From Haloplanus salinus (GTDB lineage: Archaea; Halobacteriota; Halobacteria; Halobacteriales; Haloferacaceae): 64,000 nucleotides of DNA. The translations under genes were made by a program, and so were the position numbers. How positions within the stretch are numbered: position 1 is the first letter of the stretch; each line of letters begins with the position of its first letter. The notes under the pieces are model-generated. The model searched no databases. It was given only the letters and a program-made list of their open reading frames with translations, and was not told the origin of the DNA. Below, piece after piece: positions 25,357 through 32,357 of the stretch. The stretch is from NCBI RefSeq assembly GCF_003336245.1, contig NZ_QPHM01000003.1, positions 248,001-312,000 of the forward strand, written 5' to 3'.

Positions 25357-26241
25357 CTATCGCCGTGCCGGTAGTGGCGGCTTCGGTACCTCGTCGGCGC
25401 GGGTGAGGGTTTTCCCACCCCAGATCGCCACGATGGCGACGGCGAACAGCACCCAGAGCCAGACGTTGTAGACGTCCGCTCTCGGGGTTACGGCGACGAT
25501 TTCACCCGAAAAATTGGCCGAAGAGTGCAGGAGGATCGCAGCGAGAATGCTCCGCGACGTGTTGTTGTAGACCCACGATAGCGCCATCGAGAGCGGGACG
25601 ACGCTGACGAAAAAGAGCCAGAATTCGGGCGTCCCGACCCCGAGTCCGGACTGGTACGTGTCGGCGACGAAAAACAGCGGGAGGTGCCAGAGCGACCAGG
25701 CCACGCCGAGGATCACGCCCGAGACGAGAGCCGACCAGCGCAACTGGAGTCGGTCGAGCACGTAGCCGCGCCAGCCGAGTTCCTCCAGAACCGGCGGGAG
25801 CGTCACGAAAAAGAGGGCCGGCAGGATCGTGAGCGGGTTGGCGGCGAAGCCGACGACGCCCTCGGCCCACGTCGCCCCGACGCCCCCGAACAGTCGGTCG
25901 ACGCCCGCGGCGAGGAGGCTCAACGCGAGTGGCACGGCGGCGATGACGAGCACCCACCGCAGACCGATCCGACGAACGCTCCGGAGACGCTGCCAAAAGT
26001 CCGCGCGCCCCCGTTCGTCGTAGACGAGGTACGTGAACCCGATCCCACCGAGACCGGGGCCGGCGAGTCCCGCAACGAGCAACGCGACGCCTTCGGCGGT
26101 GCCGAACGACACGTCGAAGACGATGGCCGGAAGCCAGAACGCCCACGTGACGGCGTAGGTAACCGCGAAGAACGTCCACGGACTCCCGACGGGGAGGCCG
26201 GTCGCGCCGGCGAGGTCGGGCCGTGTCCCGTCTATCGACAT
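25357..26241 (-). CDS. CPBP-family intramembrane metalloprotease
   Basis: A 294-residue membrane protein from the ATG at 26241 (MSIDGTRPDLAGATGLPVGS). The catalytic set is complete: LPPVLEELGWRGYVLDRLQL (EExxxR), GVAWSLWHLPLFFVADTYQS, and AILLHSSANFSGEIVAV. The later half matches the gene at 15417 (SWVYNNTSRSILAAILLHSS against AWVYNGSGGSILLAMLMHGA), so the two are paralogues. Four bases separate it from the flavodoxin gene upstream, which indicates one transcript. The substrate is unknown. Confidence 0.85.
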   Translation of the reverse strand: MSIDGTRPDLAGATGLPVGSPWTFFAVTYAVTWAFWLPAIVFDVSFGTAEGVALLVAGLAGPGLGGIGFTYLVYDERGRADFWQRLRSVRRIGLRWVLVIAAVPLALSLLAAGVDRLFGGVGATWAEGVVGFAANPLTILPALFFVTLPPVLEELGWRGYVLDRLQLRWSALVSGVILGVAWSLWHLPLFFVADTYQSGLGVGTPEFWLFFVSVVPLSMALSWVYNNTSRSILAAILLHSSANFSGEIVAVTPRADVYNVWLWVLFAVAIVAIWGGKTLTRADEVPKPPLPARR

Positions 26242-26245
26242 CGAG

Positions 26246-26809
26246 TCACTCCGTACTCCCCGCGTCGCCGGTCCGTTCCTCGACGAACGTGGCGAACGCG
26301 TCGGCGAACGCGTCGACCGACTCCCAGTCGGTGAACTCCACGTCACCGGACGCGTCCACGTCCGGGAATCCGCTCTCGACGACGCGTTTCATCAGCGCAC
26401 CCAGCAGGAAGCCGTACTCCGAGAAGCGTATCGCCCCGCCGAAGAGACCGATGCGGTCGGGCCGCCAGTTCGTCGCTTCGACGAACTTCTCGACGTACGT
26501 CGTCGCTTCGGCCGCGCCGTCCTCGTTCGCGGACGCTCCGGACACTTGGAAGAAGCCGGTCGGCTTCGTCACCAGTACGTCGCGGTTGGCGCCGACGAAT
26601 TTGCGGACGGCCTTCTGGTGTCGGCCGAAGTGGATCGACGCGCCAACGAGTACGGCGTCGAAGTCGGCGACATTGAGGTCGCTTCCGACCGCCTTTACAT
26701 TCACCGTCGTCGGGTCGTGCCCCCGCGCGGTGAGTTCGTCGGCGAGGCGGTCGGCTACTTTCTCGGTCTGTCCCTCACCGGTGCCGTAGCAGACGAGGAT
26801 GGATGCCAT
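26246..26809 (-). CDS. Flavodoxin-domain protein (HemG-like)
   Basis: A 187-residue protein with a flavodoxin fold. The FMN phosphate loop is ILVCYGTGEGQTEKVADRLA (GTGEGQT). A mid-strand is FDAVLVGASIHFGRHQKAVR. The third loop region is RPDRIGLFGGAIRFSEYGFL. The length and the ASIHFGRHQ segment fit the menaquinone-dependent protoporphyrinogen oxidase (HemG)/flavodoxin_5 group. HemG makes protoporphyrin IX during heme synthesis, but haloarchaeal members are usually only described as flavodoxin-domain proteins. It is the first gene of a two-gene operon with a CPBP protease and starts MASILVCYG. Confidence 0.75.
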   Translation of the reverse strand: MASILVCYGTGEGQTEKVADRLADELTARGHDPTTVNVKAVGSDLNVADFDAVLVGASIHFGRHQKAVRKFVGANRDVLVTKPTGFFQVSGASANEDGAAEATTYVEKFVEATNWRPDRIGLFGGAIRFSEYGFLLGALMKRVVESGFPDVDASGDVEFTDWESVDAFADAFATFVEERTGDAGSTE

Positions 26810-27037
26810 CGTTGGTCACGAAACAATAGCGTGGCTGTCATGATAACCGTAGGTGCTGCCGAGGGGGATACTGGCTCGACCGACTGAATGGCGTTGCTCG
26901 GCACCGTGTGTGGTCTCGCTTCGCGTAGAAGCGAGACGAGAGGTAAATAAGTGAACGACCGAGTCGACGAACACGGGCACCTCGACTGAGGCGCCACCGA
27001 CGACGAAATCGACCGAGAACTACCCGGTGACGAACTG

Positions 27038-27556
27038 GTGCCAGCCCCGGGCAGCGAGACGACGCGGACGGTCACCGTCGAGGCACCGAGCGACGAGGTG
27101 TGGCCGTGGATCGTGCAACTCGGTCAGGGCCGTGGCGGGTTCTACAGTTACAGCTGGCTCGAAAAGCCGGTCGGTGCGGACATCCACAACGCCGACCGGA
27201 TCGCTCCGGAGTTCCAACGACTGGCGGAGGGGGATTCGATACGGATGGTGAAAGAGGACTACTGGCTCCGGAGTCCGATGACCTCGATGACGGTCGAAAA
27301 AGTCGACCCCGGTCGGACGCTCGTTCTTCGGGGTCACGACGGCGGGACGTGGACGTTTCACCTCGAACCGATCGACGACGGGACGACCCGGTTCGTCGTG
27401 CGCGGGCGGGCGCCACAGCAGTCGCTTCTCGGTCGTATCGTTCGATATCTGGCCTACGAACTCCCCCACTTCGTGATGGAACGGGGAATGATGCGCGGAA
27501 TCAAGACGCGTGCCGAACGGACCGGACGAACTGGAGACGACCCGTCACCGGCGTAG
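27038..27556 (+). CDS. SRPBCC-family protein, probably 5'-truncated
   Basis: A 172-residue SRPBCC (START-like) domain from a GTG at 27038: TVEAPSDEVWPWIVQLGQGR, HNADRIAPEFQRLAEGDSIR, VEKVDPGRTLVLRGHDGGTW, and C-terminal helix LPHFVMERGMMRGIKTRAER. Conserved sequence continues upstream in frame (GATDDEIDRELPGDELV), but a TGA at 26987-26989 replaces the Trp of the family's ...WGAT motif. The usual N-terminal membrane helix is not found. Either translation starts at the internal GTG, giving a shortened protein, or the gene is decaying. It is the undeleted relative of the pseudogene at 16429-17056. Confidence 0.65.
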   Translation: MPAPGSETTRTVTVEAPSDEVWPWIVQLGQGRGGFYSYSWLEKPVGADIHNADRIAPEFQRLAEGDSIRMVKEDYWLRSPMTSMTVEKVDPGRTLVLRGHDGGTWTFHLEPIDDGTTRFVVRGRAPQQSLLGRIVRYLAYELPHFVMERGMMRGIKTRAERTGRTGDDPSPA

Positions 27557-27561
27557 TCCCG

Positions 27562-28242
27562 TCACGCGACGCTTGCGGACTCTTCGATGGGCACGGAAAC
27601 CTCGTTCCGTCGCATGAACGGCGGCGTCCAGGGGTCGTTGTACTGGAGCAATGACCCCTGACCGCGTCCCTCGATACCTCGTTCGTCGAGGGCGGCGAAG
27701 AGTCGCTGGCGTTCCCGTTCGACGCGGTCAGTCGTCGCGTACCACGAAAACCGCCGCACTGCGACCGTCCGCGACGGTTCGACGACGAGTCGAACGTCCG
27801 GATCGGTGGGGACGGGAGCCGTCTCTGCCGTGTACTCCGGTGGGAGGTAAAACGCCATGGTGACCGCCTCCGCTCCCCGATCCGTGCGTACGGGAGCCGT
27901 CATGGGGACGGTCGCACCTCCACGACGAAGCGTCCGGACGGGCGCAGTCATTGCTATCGTCTCGCTTCGGGTGGTGACGGGTGCCGTCATCGCGACCGTT
28001 TCGCTCACTTCGTTCGCGCCCGTGATATACCCGAAAAGTCGCCGGAAGGCAGTTCCCGAGTCGGCCGCTGTCGTCTCGACGAGTACCGTCCGTGGGTATC
28101 GGCGAAGTTCGACGCCGTCGAACTGTTCGAGGGGTTCGTACGGGACACGTTCGGTCGTCCGACTGACGTACATCCCCCACCCAACCCACAGCGTGAACAG
28201 TCCGCCGAGAATCCCGAGGACAGTTTTCGTTAGCGAGCGCAT
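27562..28242 (-). CDS. SOUL-family heme-binding protein
   Basis: A 226-residue protein from the ATG at 28242. It has one N-terminal membrane helix (TVLGILGGLFTLWVGWGMYV), then the SOUL/HBP barrel: YEPLEQFDGVELRRYPRTVL, FRRLFGYITGANEVSETVAM, a repeated VAMTAPV / IAMTAPV / VPMTAPV set, and FSWYATTDRVERERQRLFAA. The MTAPV repeats are diagnostic. SOUL proteins bind heme through hydrophobic contacts; several His/Met positions are candidates. The membrane anchor would hold it at the cell surface. Its role here is unknown, though heme-handling genes lie elsewhere in the window. Confidence 0.85.
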   Translation of the reverse strand: MRSLTKTVLGILGGLFTLWVGWGMYVSRTTERVPYEPLEQFDGVELRRYPRTVLVETTAADSGTAFRRLFGYITGANEVSETVAMTAPVTTRSETIAMTAPVRTLRRGGATVPMTAPVRTDRGAEAVTMAFYLPPEYTAETAPVPTDPDVRLVVEPSRTVAVRRFSWYATTDRVERERQRLFAALDERGIEGRGQGSLLQYNDPWTPPFMRRNEVSVPIEESASVA

Positions 28243-28362
28243 ACATGAAATACGTCGTCGTCGGTCAAAAGACCAGTTGCCGGACACCTCTTCGGAGGCC
28301 GAAGTGACGCAGTACGGGAGTGGACGTCAGAGCGACACGAGGCGACCGAACGGGATGAACGT

Positions 28363-29223
28363 TCAGCGACCGCTCGAATCCCACAGGCGAACGACGACGA
28401 TCAGGAGGGCAACGACGCCGAGAACGGGACCGAATCCGGGTCCGTCACCCGTCGTCGGTGTCGGGGTCGACGTAGGGGATGCTGTCGGCGTTCGAGTCTC
28501 TATCGACGTGGGAGTCGTCGTCGGAGATGCCGTTGGTTCTCGAGTTGCCGTCGTGGTCGGGGTGGCCGTCGCTTCGGCCGTCGGGGCGACGGCGAAAACC
28601 GAGAGCCCGGGTGATTCCGCGCGGAAGGTCACGTGTGTGGCGTTCCGGTCGACGACACGAGTCCCGAGACGCTTCCACGTCCCATTCCCGGCGTCGTACC
28701 GGTGAAGCGCAATCCGTTCGGCGGCGACGTTCCGCTGTTGCAACCGGGTCCGATCGAGAGCGAACACCATCGAGGCATTGGAGATGTTCTGGCGTGGGAA
28801 TGCGTGTGTGACGTTGAAGTAGCCGAACGGCGCTGGTCCGGAGAATCGGTGGATTCCGGGACTCACATTAGTCATCGCCCGTACCGTGAACTGGTAGTCC
28901 CCACCTCGATTGGTGGTTATGGTCATCTCGTGCATACGGACACCCGTGTCGAACGCCCCCGAACCGTACTGGAAGCGGACGTGAATTTGCTCGTGTGCGC
29001 CGACGTTCTGGACGTGAACTGAGTGATGGCCGCTCGAACCCGGACCAACGGAGACGTTGTGGCCGCCCCTGTGGCCGTCGTCTCCGCCGTGCGGGCCACC
29101 CCCATCCGGCCCTCCACCCCCGTGCCGTGCTGTGACTCCCGTCGTCAGCATCGCGGGAGCGATTCCGGCGAAAGCGACAGCACACACTACCAGAACTATT
29201 ACTGCCGGTCGTCGATGCCACAT
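28363..29223 (-). CDS. Secreted PGF-pre-PGF domain protein with a PGF-CTERM-type sorting end
   Basis: A 286-residue surface protein. An N-terminal signal (VIVLVVCAVAFAGIAPAMLT) precedes a Gly/His-rich stretch (HGGGGPDGGGPHGGDDGHRG). A beta domain follows with MVFALDRTRLQQRNVAAERI, ALHRYDAGNGTWKRLGT, and FRAESPGLSVFAVAP, which is the PGF-pre-PGF pattern. A long Thr/Pro spacer leads to GDGPGFGPVLGVVALLIVVV and a short basic tail. The PGF motif before a terminal helix is the signal for archaeosortase A processing and lipid attachment. Its exterior role is unknown. The AT-rich promoter lies at about 29235-29290. Confidence 0.75.
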   Translation of the reverse strand: MWHRRPAVIVLVVCAVAFAGIAPAMLTTGVTARHGGGGPDGGGPHGGDDGHRGGHNVSVGPGSSGHHSVHVQNVGAHEQIHVRFQYGSGAFDTGVRMHEMTITTNRGGDYQFTVRAMTNVSPGIHRFSGPAPFGYFNVTHAFPRQNISNASMVFALDRTRLQQRNVAAERIALHRYDAGNGTWKRLGTRVVDRNATHVTFRAESPGLSVFAVAPTAEATATPTTTATREPTASPTTTPTSIETRTPTASPTSTPTPTTGDGPGFGPVLGVVALLIVVVRLWDSSGR

Positions 29224-29288
29224 AGTCGTTCGACGTTCCGTTGGTTAGATAATAAACACTACGCCGATCGCGATTGTGCTGATCAAGA

Positions 29289-29318
29289 ATAGAGTACTAT
29301 TCTAAAATAGTACTCTAT
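29289..29318. repeat. Near-perfect AT-rich palindrome next to the integrase gene
   Basis: ATAGAGTACTATT at 29289-29301 is followed by a 4-nt loop and its exact complement AATAGTACTCTAT at 29306-29318: a 13-bp stem. It lies between the 3' end of the integrase gene and the promoter of the PGF-CTERM gene. It could end integrase transcription, be a recombination core, or be an operator for the surface protein. No T-run follows on either strand, which argues against a simple terminator. Confidence 0.6.
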
Positions 29319-29430
29319 GCATTCGATTCAAAAGGAGTGAAATGGCGCACTTGCTGGAATCCCCTTCCCGCTTGAACGGGAGCCACTTCGGCGACGATTC
29401 GAGCAGTTTCGCTTCAATCTGAAAGCGCTC

Positions 29431-30684
29431 CTACCCACGAACTGCACCGTCGATCTCATCGAGCGCCTCAGTTGCCACGTCACCGAGTTCCCCAGCCTCG
29501 ATGTGCGAGTACCGTTCCCGAACCATCTCCTCGGAGTTGTCGAGATATCGAGCTGCGACTGTATACCCGAACGCTCGGACGAGTACCTCACCCATTCCGC
29601 GGCGACCGCCGTGGGGCGCCAGATAGTCGTGTTTCGGATGGTCGATGTCGATTTCGGCGGCCTCCGAGAGCCGCTGAAGAATCGACCGTGCGCCGTCCGT
29701 CGTGATCGACGGCGGCCGAATGTCCTCATCGAGCGTCAGCAGGAGGTCACGGGCGTATTCGTCACGGCACTCAGTAATCGCTTCTGGGCGTTCCCCTCGG
29801 TCGGCTAGCTCTTCCTCGACGAGGTCTGCGAGCGTCCGTTGATCGAACGTCGGAAACACCGGCCAGCGCTCCGTCGGTGGGTCCATCAGCCGGCGGTAGC
29901 TCCGCAGCGGCGAGATCACCGGGTCGGGGAGGCTGGCGGCGTCCCACTGCTGTTTCTTCCGGTAGACGTCCATACTCCCGTCGTCCAAGGAGAGGTCCTC
30001 CCAGCGGACCCCGCGCCGGCGCGGGTCGTTCGGATCCCGAAGGAGTTCCCCGACGCGGACGGCTGTGTACGCGAGGACGAACACCAGACCCCGGTCACGA
30101 GCCGCCTTCAGCGCCGCGTAGCGCGCTCGTTGCTTGTCGAGGGAGTCAGTATCCTCCGGGAGGGTCGTGTACGCCTCGACGGCGTCGCGGGCTCGTTCGT
30201 CGACGTGGCGGGTGAGGGCGTGGCGCTGTTCGGATGTCCAAGCCTGCTGATCGCCGGGCTTGCGGCCGTCGTCTTCAGGCAGCGGCGCCATCGCACTCGC
30301 CCGCTGGGCGTGATGCGCCTCGAGATAGCCCTCGTTGACACACCAGCCACACCACGCAGAGATATAGCGGTAATAGGTTTGGACGGTGTTCTGTTTGAGG
30401 CCACGGTCGCCAGCGAGGTGACGGGCGTATTCGCGGAAGACGCGTTCGTCGAGGTCCTCGAAGGTGGGGTCGCGATCGGCGTTGTCGGGGGCAATTCCGG
30501 TCCAGTCATTGGCGCCGCGGTCGCCAGCGGCCCACTCGGCGAACCGCTCGAGTTCGCGAGCGGCGTTTCGTCGGTAGTTCCCACCGTCACCACCGCGCCC
30601 TTTCCCTTTGTCTTGGAGGTAGCGCTCGAACGACTCGGAAAGTGAGGTCCCTGGGGCCCGTTCTGTCGGTGTATTCCGGTCCAT
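29431..30684 (-). CDS. Tyrosine-type site-specific recombinase (XerC/D-like integrase)
   Basis: A 417-residue protein from the ATG at 30684; a GTG at 30717 overlapping the HEPN gene would add 11 residues. An N-terminal SAM-like core-binding domain (ESFERYLQDKGKGRGGDGGN; FREYARHLAGDRGLKQNTVQ) precedes the catalytic domain. The first Arg is in VLAYTAVRVGELLRDPNDPR, the HxxR box is YLAPHGGRRGMGEVLVRAF, and the nucleophile Tyr is in MVRERYSHIEAGELG. It would cut and join DNA at attachment sites for a mobile element. Its strand and tight spacing tie it to the MNT-HEPN genes. No tRNA is seen beside it. Confidence 0.85.
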   Translation of the reverse strand: MDRNTPTERAPGTSLSESFERYLQDKGKGRGGDGGNYRRNAARELERFAEWAAGDRGANDWTGIAPDNADRDPTFEDLDERVFREYARHLAGDRGLKQNTVQTYYRYISAWCGWCVNEGYLEAHHAQRASAMAPLPEDDGRKPGDQQAWTSEQRHALTRHVDERARDAVEAYTTLPEDTDSLDKQRARYAALKAARDRGLVFVLAYTAVRVGELLRDPNDPRRRGVRWEDLSLDDGSMDVYRKKQQWDAASLPDPVISPLRSYRRLMDPPTERWPVFPTFDQRTLADLVEEELADRGERPEAITECRDEYARDLLLTLDEDIRPPSITTDGARSILQRLSEAAEIDIDHPKHDYLAPHGGRRGMGEVLVRAFGYTVAARYLDNSEEMVRERYSHIEAGELGDVATEALDEIDGAVRG

Positions 30685-30709
30685 GCTCTCTTGAAATGTT
30701 GAAACGTAG

Positions 30710-31219
30710 TCAGTCACACAGACAGACGCCGCCTTCCCGAATTTGGCTTACTGCAAACTGATGGACAGCGCTGGCGAGATCAGTCATTGCTTCCGCCTGT
30801 TCTTGGGTTGGACGCCCGCCGCCGTAATAACTCTCTGTCCGGTTCTCGCTGTAGAGGTCCTTCATCGCCTCTGCAGTCTCCCGCTCAAACAGCCCGATTT
30901 GGTGGGCACGCTCGTAGCTGAATTGGTGGTCCTGAAAGTCCTGAAGCGTATCGTTCGTCATCGCAAGCGCGTACGCCTCGATCGACCGTTCAATTGCGCC
31001 GAAACAGACCTCGATGACGGCCGTGTAGTACCCATCCTGTGACTGAAGCGTGTCAACGACCTCGAGGAGGCGACACGCTTTCGTCAGCTGTGTTTTCCAG
31101 TCTTCGTCGGCACTAATTCCGTCCTCGAACGCTGTCCGACCGCGTCCGACCATCTCGAAGGCATCCTGTGTGCGGTCGAGTGCTGTGAGCACAGCAGTCG
31201 GATCCGAGCCGTTACTCAT
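30710..31219 (-). CDS. HEPN-domain protein, toxin-like member of an MNT-HEPN pair
   Basis: A 169-residue helical protein from the ATG at 31219 (MSNGSDPTAVLTALDRTQDA). The core has GYYTAVIEVCFGAIERSIEA, then QFSYERAHQIGLFERETAEA and DLYSENRTESYYGGGRPTQE. HEPN toxins use an RxxxxH motif; here the region reads RTESYYGG, with Tyr where His would be, a form I have seen in haloarchaeal relatives. Its start overlaps the 3' end of the nucleotidyltransferase gene by 8 bp. In type VII systems the MNT partner AMPylates and silences the HEPN RNase. Activity of this variant is uncertain. Confidence 0.7.
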   Translation of the reverse strand: MSNGSDPTAVLTALDRTQDAFEMVGRGRTAFEDGISADEDWKTQLTKACRLLEVVDTLQSQDGYYTAVIEVCFGAIERSIEAYALAMTNDTLQDFQDHQFSYERAHQIGLFERETAEAMKDLYSENRTESYYGGGRPTQEQAEAMTDLASAVHQFAVSQIREGGVCLCD

Positions 31220-31907
31220 CAGTGACCCCTTCCTCCAAGAGGAGGTTCTCGACGGTTTCGAAGTCACTCGTCTTGTAGACTGGAATCCCTGAAACGACGA
31301 TCTCTCGGATGTCCTCGGTGTACGCCGGGATCGCCTGGACGGCCTCGACATCGATATCGTAGGCGTATCGGTCACCATCGAACTCCCTGTCTTCGAGATC
31401 GCGGGCAATGGCGTTCGCTTCTCGTTGGCCTTCGGCCCGCTCAGAACGGGTTAGCACCCAGAAATCGATGTCGCTCCGTCGGTCAGCCTCGCCTCGAACG
31501 ACACTCCCATAGAGGATGATGCCCACGACGTCGTTGATGTTTTCACGGAGCTCTGTAACCGCAGCTTTGACGGGGTGGTGATACTCTGGTTGGGGAATCC
31601 GGAGGATCGGATCGTCTGGAATCGACAGACGCTGTCTGTTGATCTGGACGAGTCGCTGGTTGCTCTCGGGCGATTCGACGACCAGGTCGTTCGCGCTGAG
31701 AACGTTCACTGCCCGCCGAACGGACTGGTGTGAGTGCCCGATCTGTGTCGCGAGTTCTCGCAGTGAGAAGTCACTGAATCGGTGATTTGTTAAAAAGAGA
31801 AGAACGTCGCTCGTCGCCTTGTGTTTGAATAAAGTCGGATCTGAAGGGGGTATTGAAAGAGAAATAGCCGCCCCAGACGAATTCGTACTATCCGTCTCGC
31901 GGTTCAT
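31212..31907 (-). CDS. HTH-nucleotidyltransferase (MNT) protein, antitoxin-like member of an MNT-HEPN pair
   Basis: A 231-residue protein with two domains. A winged helix is at about 30-90 (SDVLLFLTNHRFSDFSLREL, ATQIGHSHQSVRRAVNVLSA). A minimal nucleotidyltransferase follows at about 125-225: VVGIILYGSVVRGEADRRSD followed by IDFWVL (GS-x10-DxD). A third acidic site is in YAYDIDVEAVQAIPAYTED. MNT proteins transfer AMP to Tyr of HEPN partners. The fused DNA-binding domain suggests it also represses its own promoter, which lies in the AT-rich stretch after 31907. The next gene encodes the HEPN protein. Confidence 0.8.
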   Translation of the reverse strand: MNRETDSTNSSGAAISLSIPPSDPTLFKHKATSDVLLFLTNHRFSDFSLRELATQIGHSHQSVRRAVNVLSANDLVVESPESNQRLVQINRQRLSIPDDPILRIPQPEYHHPVKAAVTELRENINDVVGIILYGSVVRGEADRRSDIDFWVLTRSERAEGQREANAIARDLEDREFDGDRYAYDIDVEAVQAIPAYTEDIREIVVSGIPVYKTSDFETVENLLLEEGVTDE

Positions 31908-32007
31908 ATGCCGTATTACGGACCACTACTATAAAAACATTATACGTGAGTCGGAAGTGACCTAAATATTCATCTGACAGCAACGAACGTGCGGAGAACG
32001 AGGTCCG

Positions 32008-32301
32008 TCACCTCCGGGCCTCATCACGTTCGGTCGCTGGGGCTAGATAGTCCCACTCTCGGATGGCAAACCCCACAATTTCGATTCGCCGCTGGAGCTG
32101 TTCCCACTCACGCGCAATCTCTCGGCGACGGTCCTCTTCGGTGACGTCGAGTACCTGATCAGCGATCGTCCCGCGAAGTTGGCTCGGTGACTCGACATCG
32201 AACTCGTTCCTCCATCCTCGGATCTGATCGTTCATCTCGGTCAGCCGTTGGGTGAGATCTTCGATGGCGTGGTCGCTGTCCCGAAGGCGTATGGCCTCCT
32301 T
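32008..32301 (-). pseudogene. C-terminal half of a DUF7342-like regulator split by a TnpB element
   Basis: From the element border at 32301 the minus strand encodes 97 residues (KEAIRLRDSDHAIEDLTQRL, QIRGWRNEFDVESPSQLRGT, ending LAPATERDEARR). The WxxEFDVESPxxLRxxIA pattern is the C-terminal half of haloarchaeal winged-helix regulators of the DUF7342 type. The matching N-terminal half lies at 33766-34020, beyond the TnpB element, and the two join in frame. A longer open frame beginning at 32391 borrows a start codon and 30 residues from the element's own right end and may be translated by accident. Confidence 0.8.
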
Positions 32302-32357
32302 GACATCCTCCCCGCCCTGAAGGGCGAGGATTCCCGACCGCGTTGGGATATTGTGAT
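32302..32357 (-). ncRNA. Right-end omega (guide) RNA scaffold of the TnpB element
   Basis: Directly after the tnpB stop (32358) the strand continues through a GCCCT/AGGGC hairpin (32309-32330, one mismatch) to GGAGGATGTC at the border. In this class the RNA runs from the 3' part of tnpB through this scaffold into flanking DNA, whose first bases become the guide. Here the guide would begin at 32301 with AAGGAGGCCATACGCCTTCG, which is the interrupted regulator gene. RNA production is inferred from the family. Confidence 0.55.

Noticed and set aside
29289-29318. Palindrome considered as a simple transcription terminator
   Set aside because: No T-run follows on either strand, and archaeal terminators do not usually need such a stem; kept as an open repeat feature.
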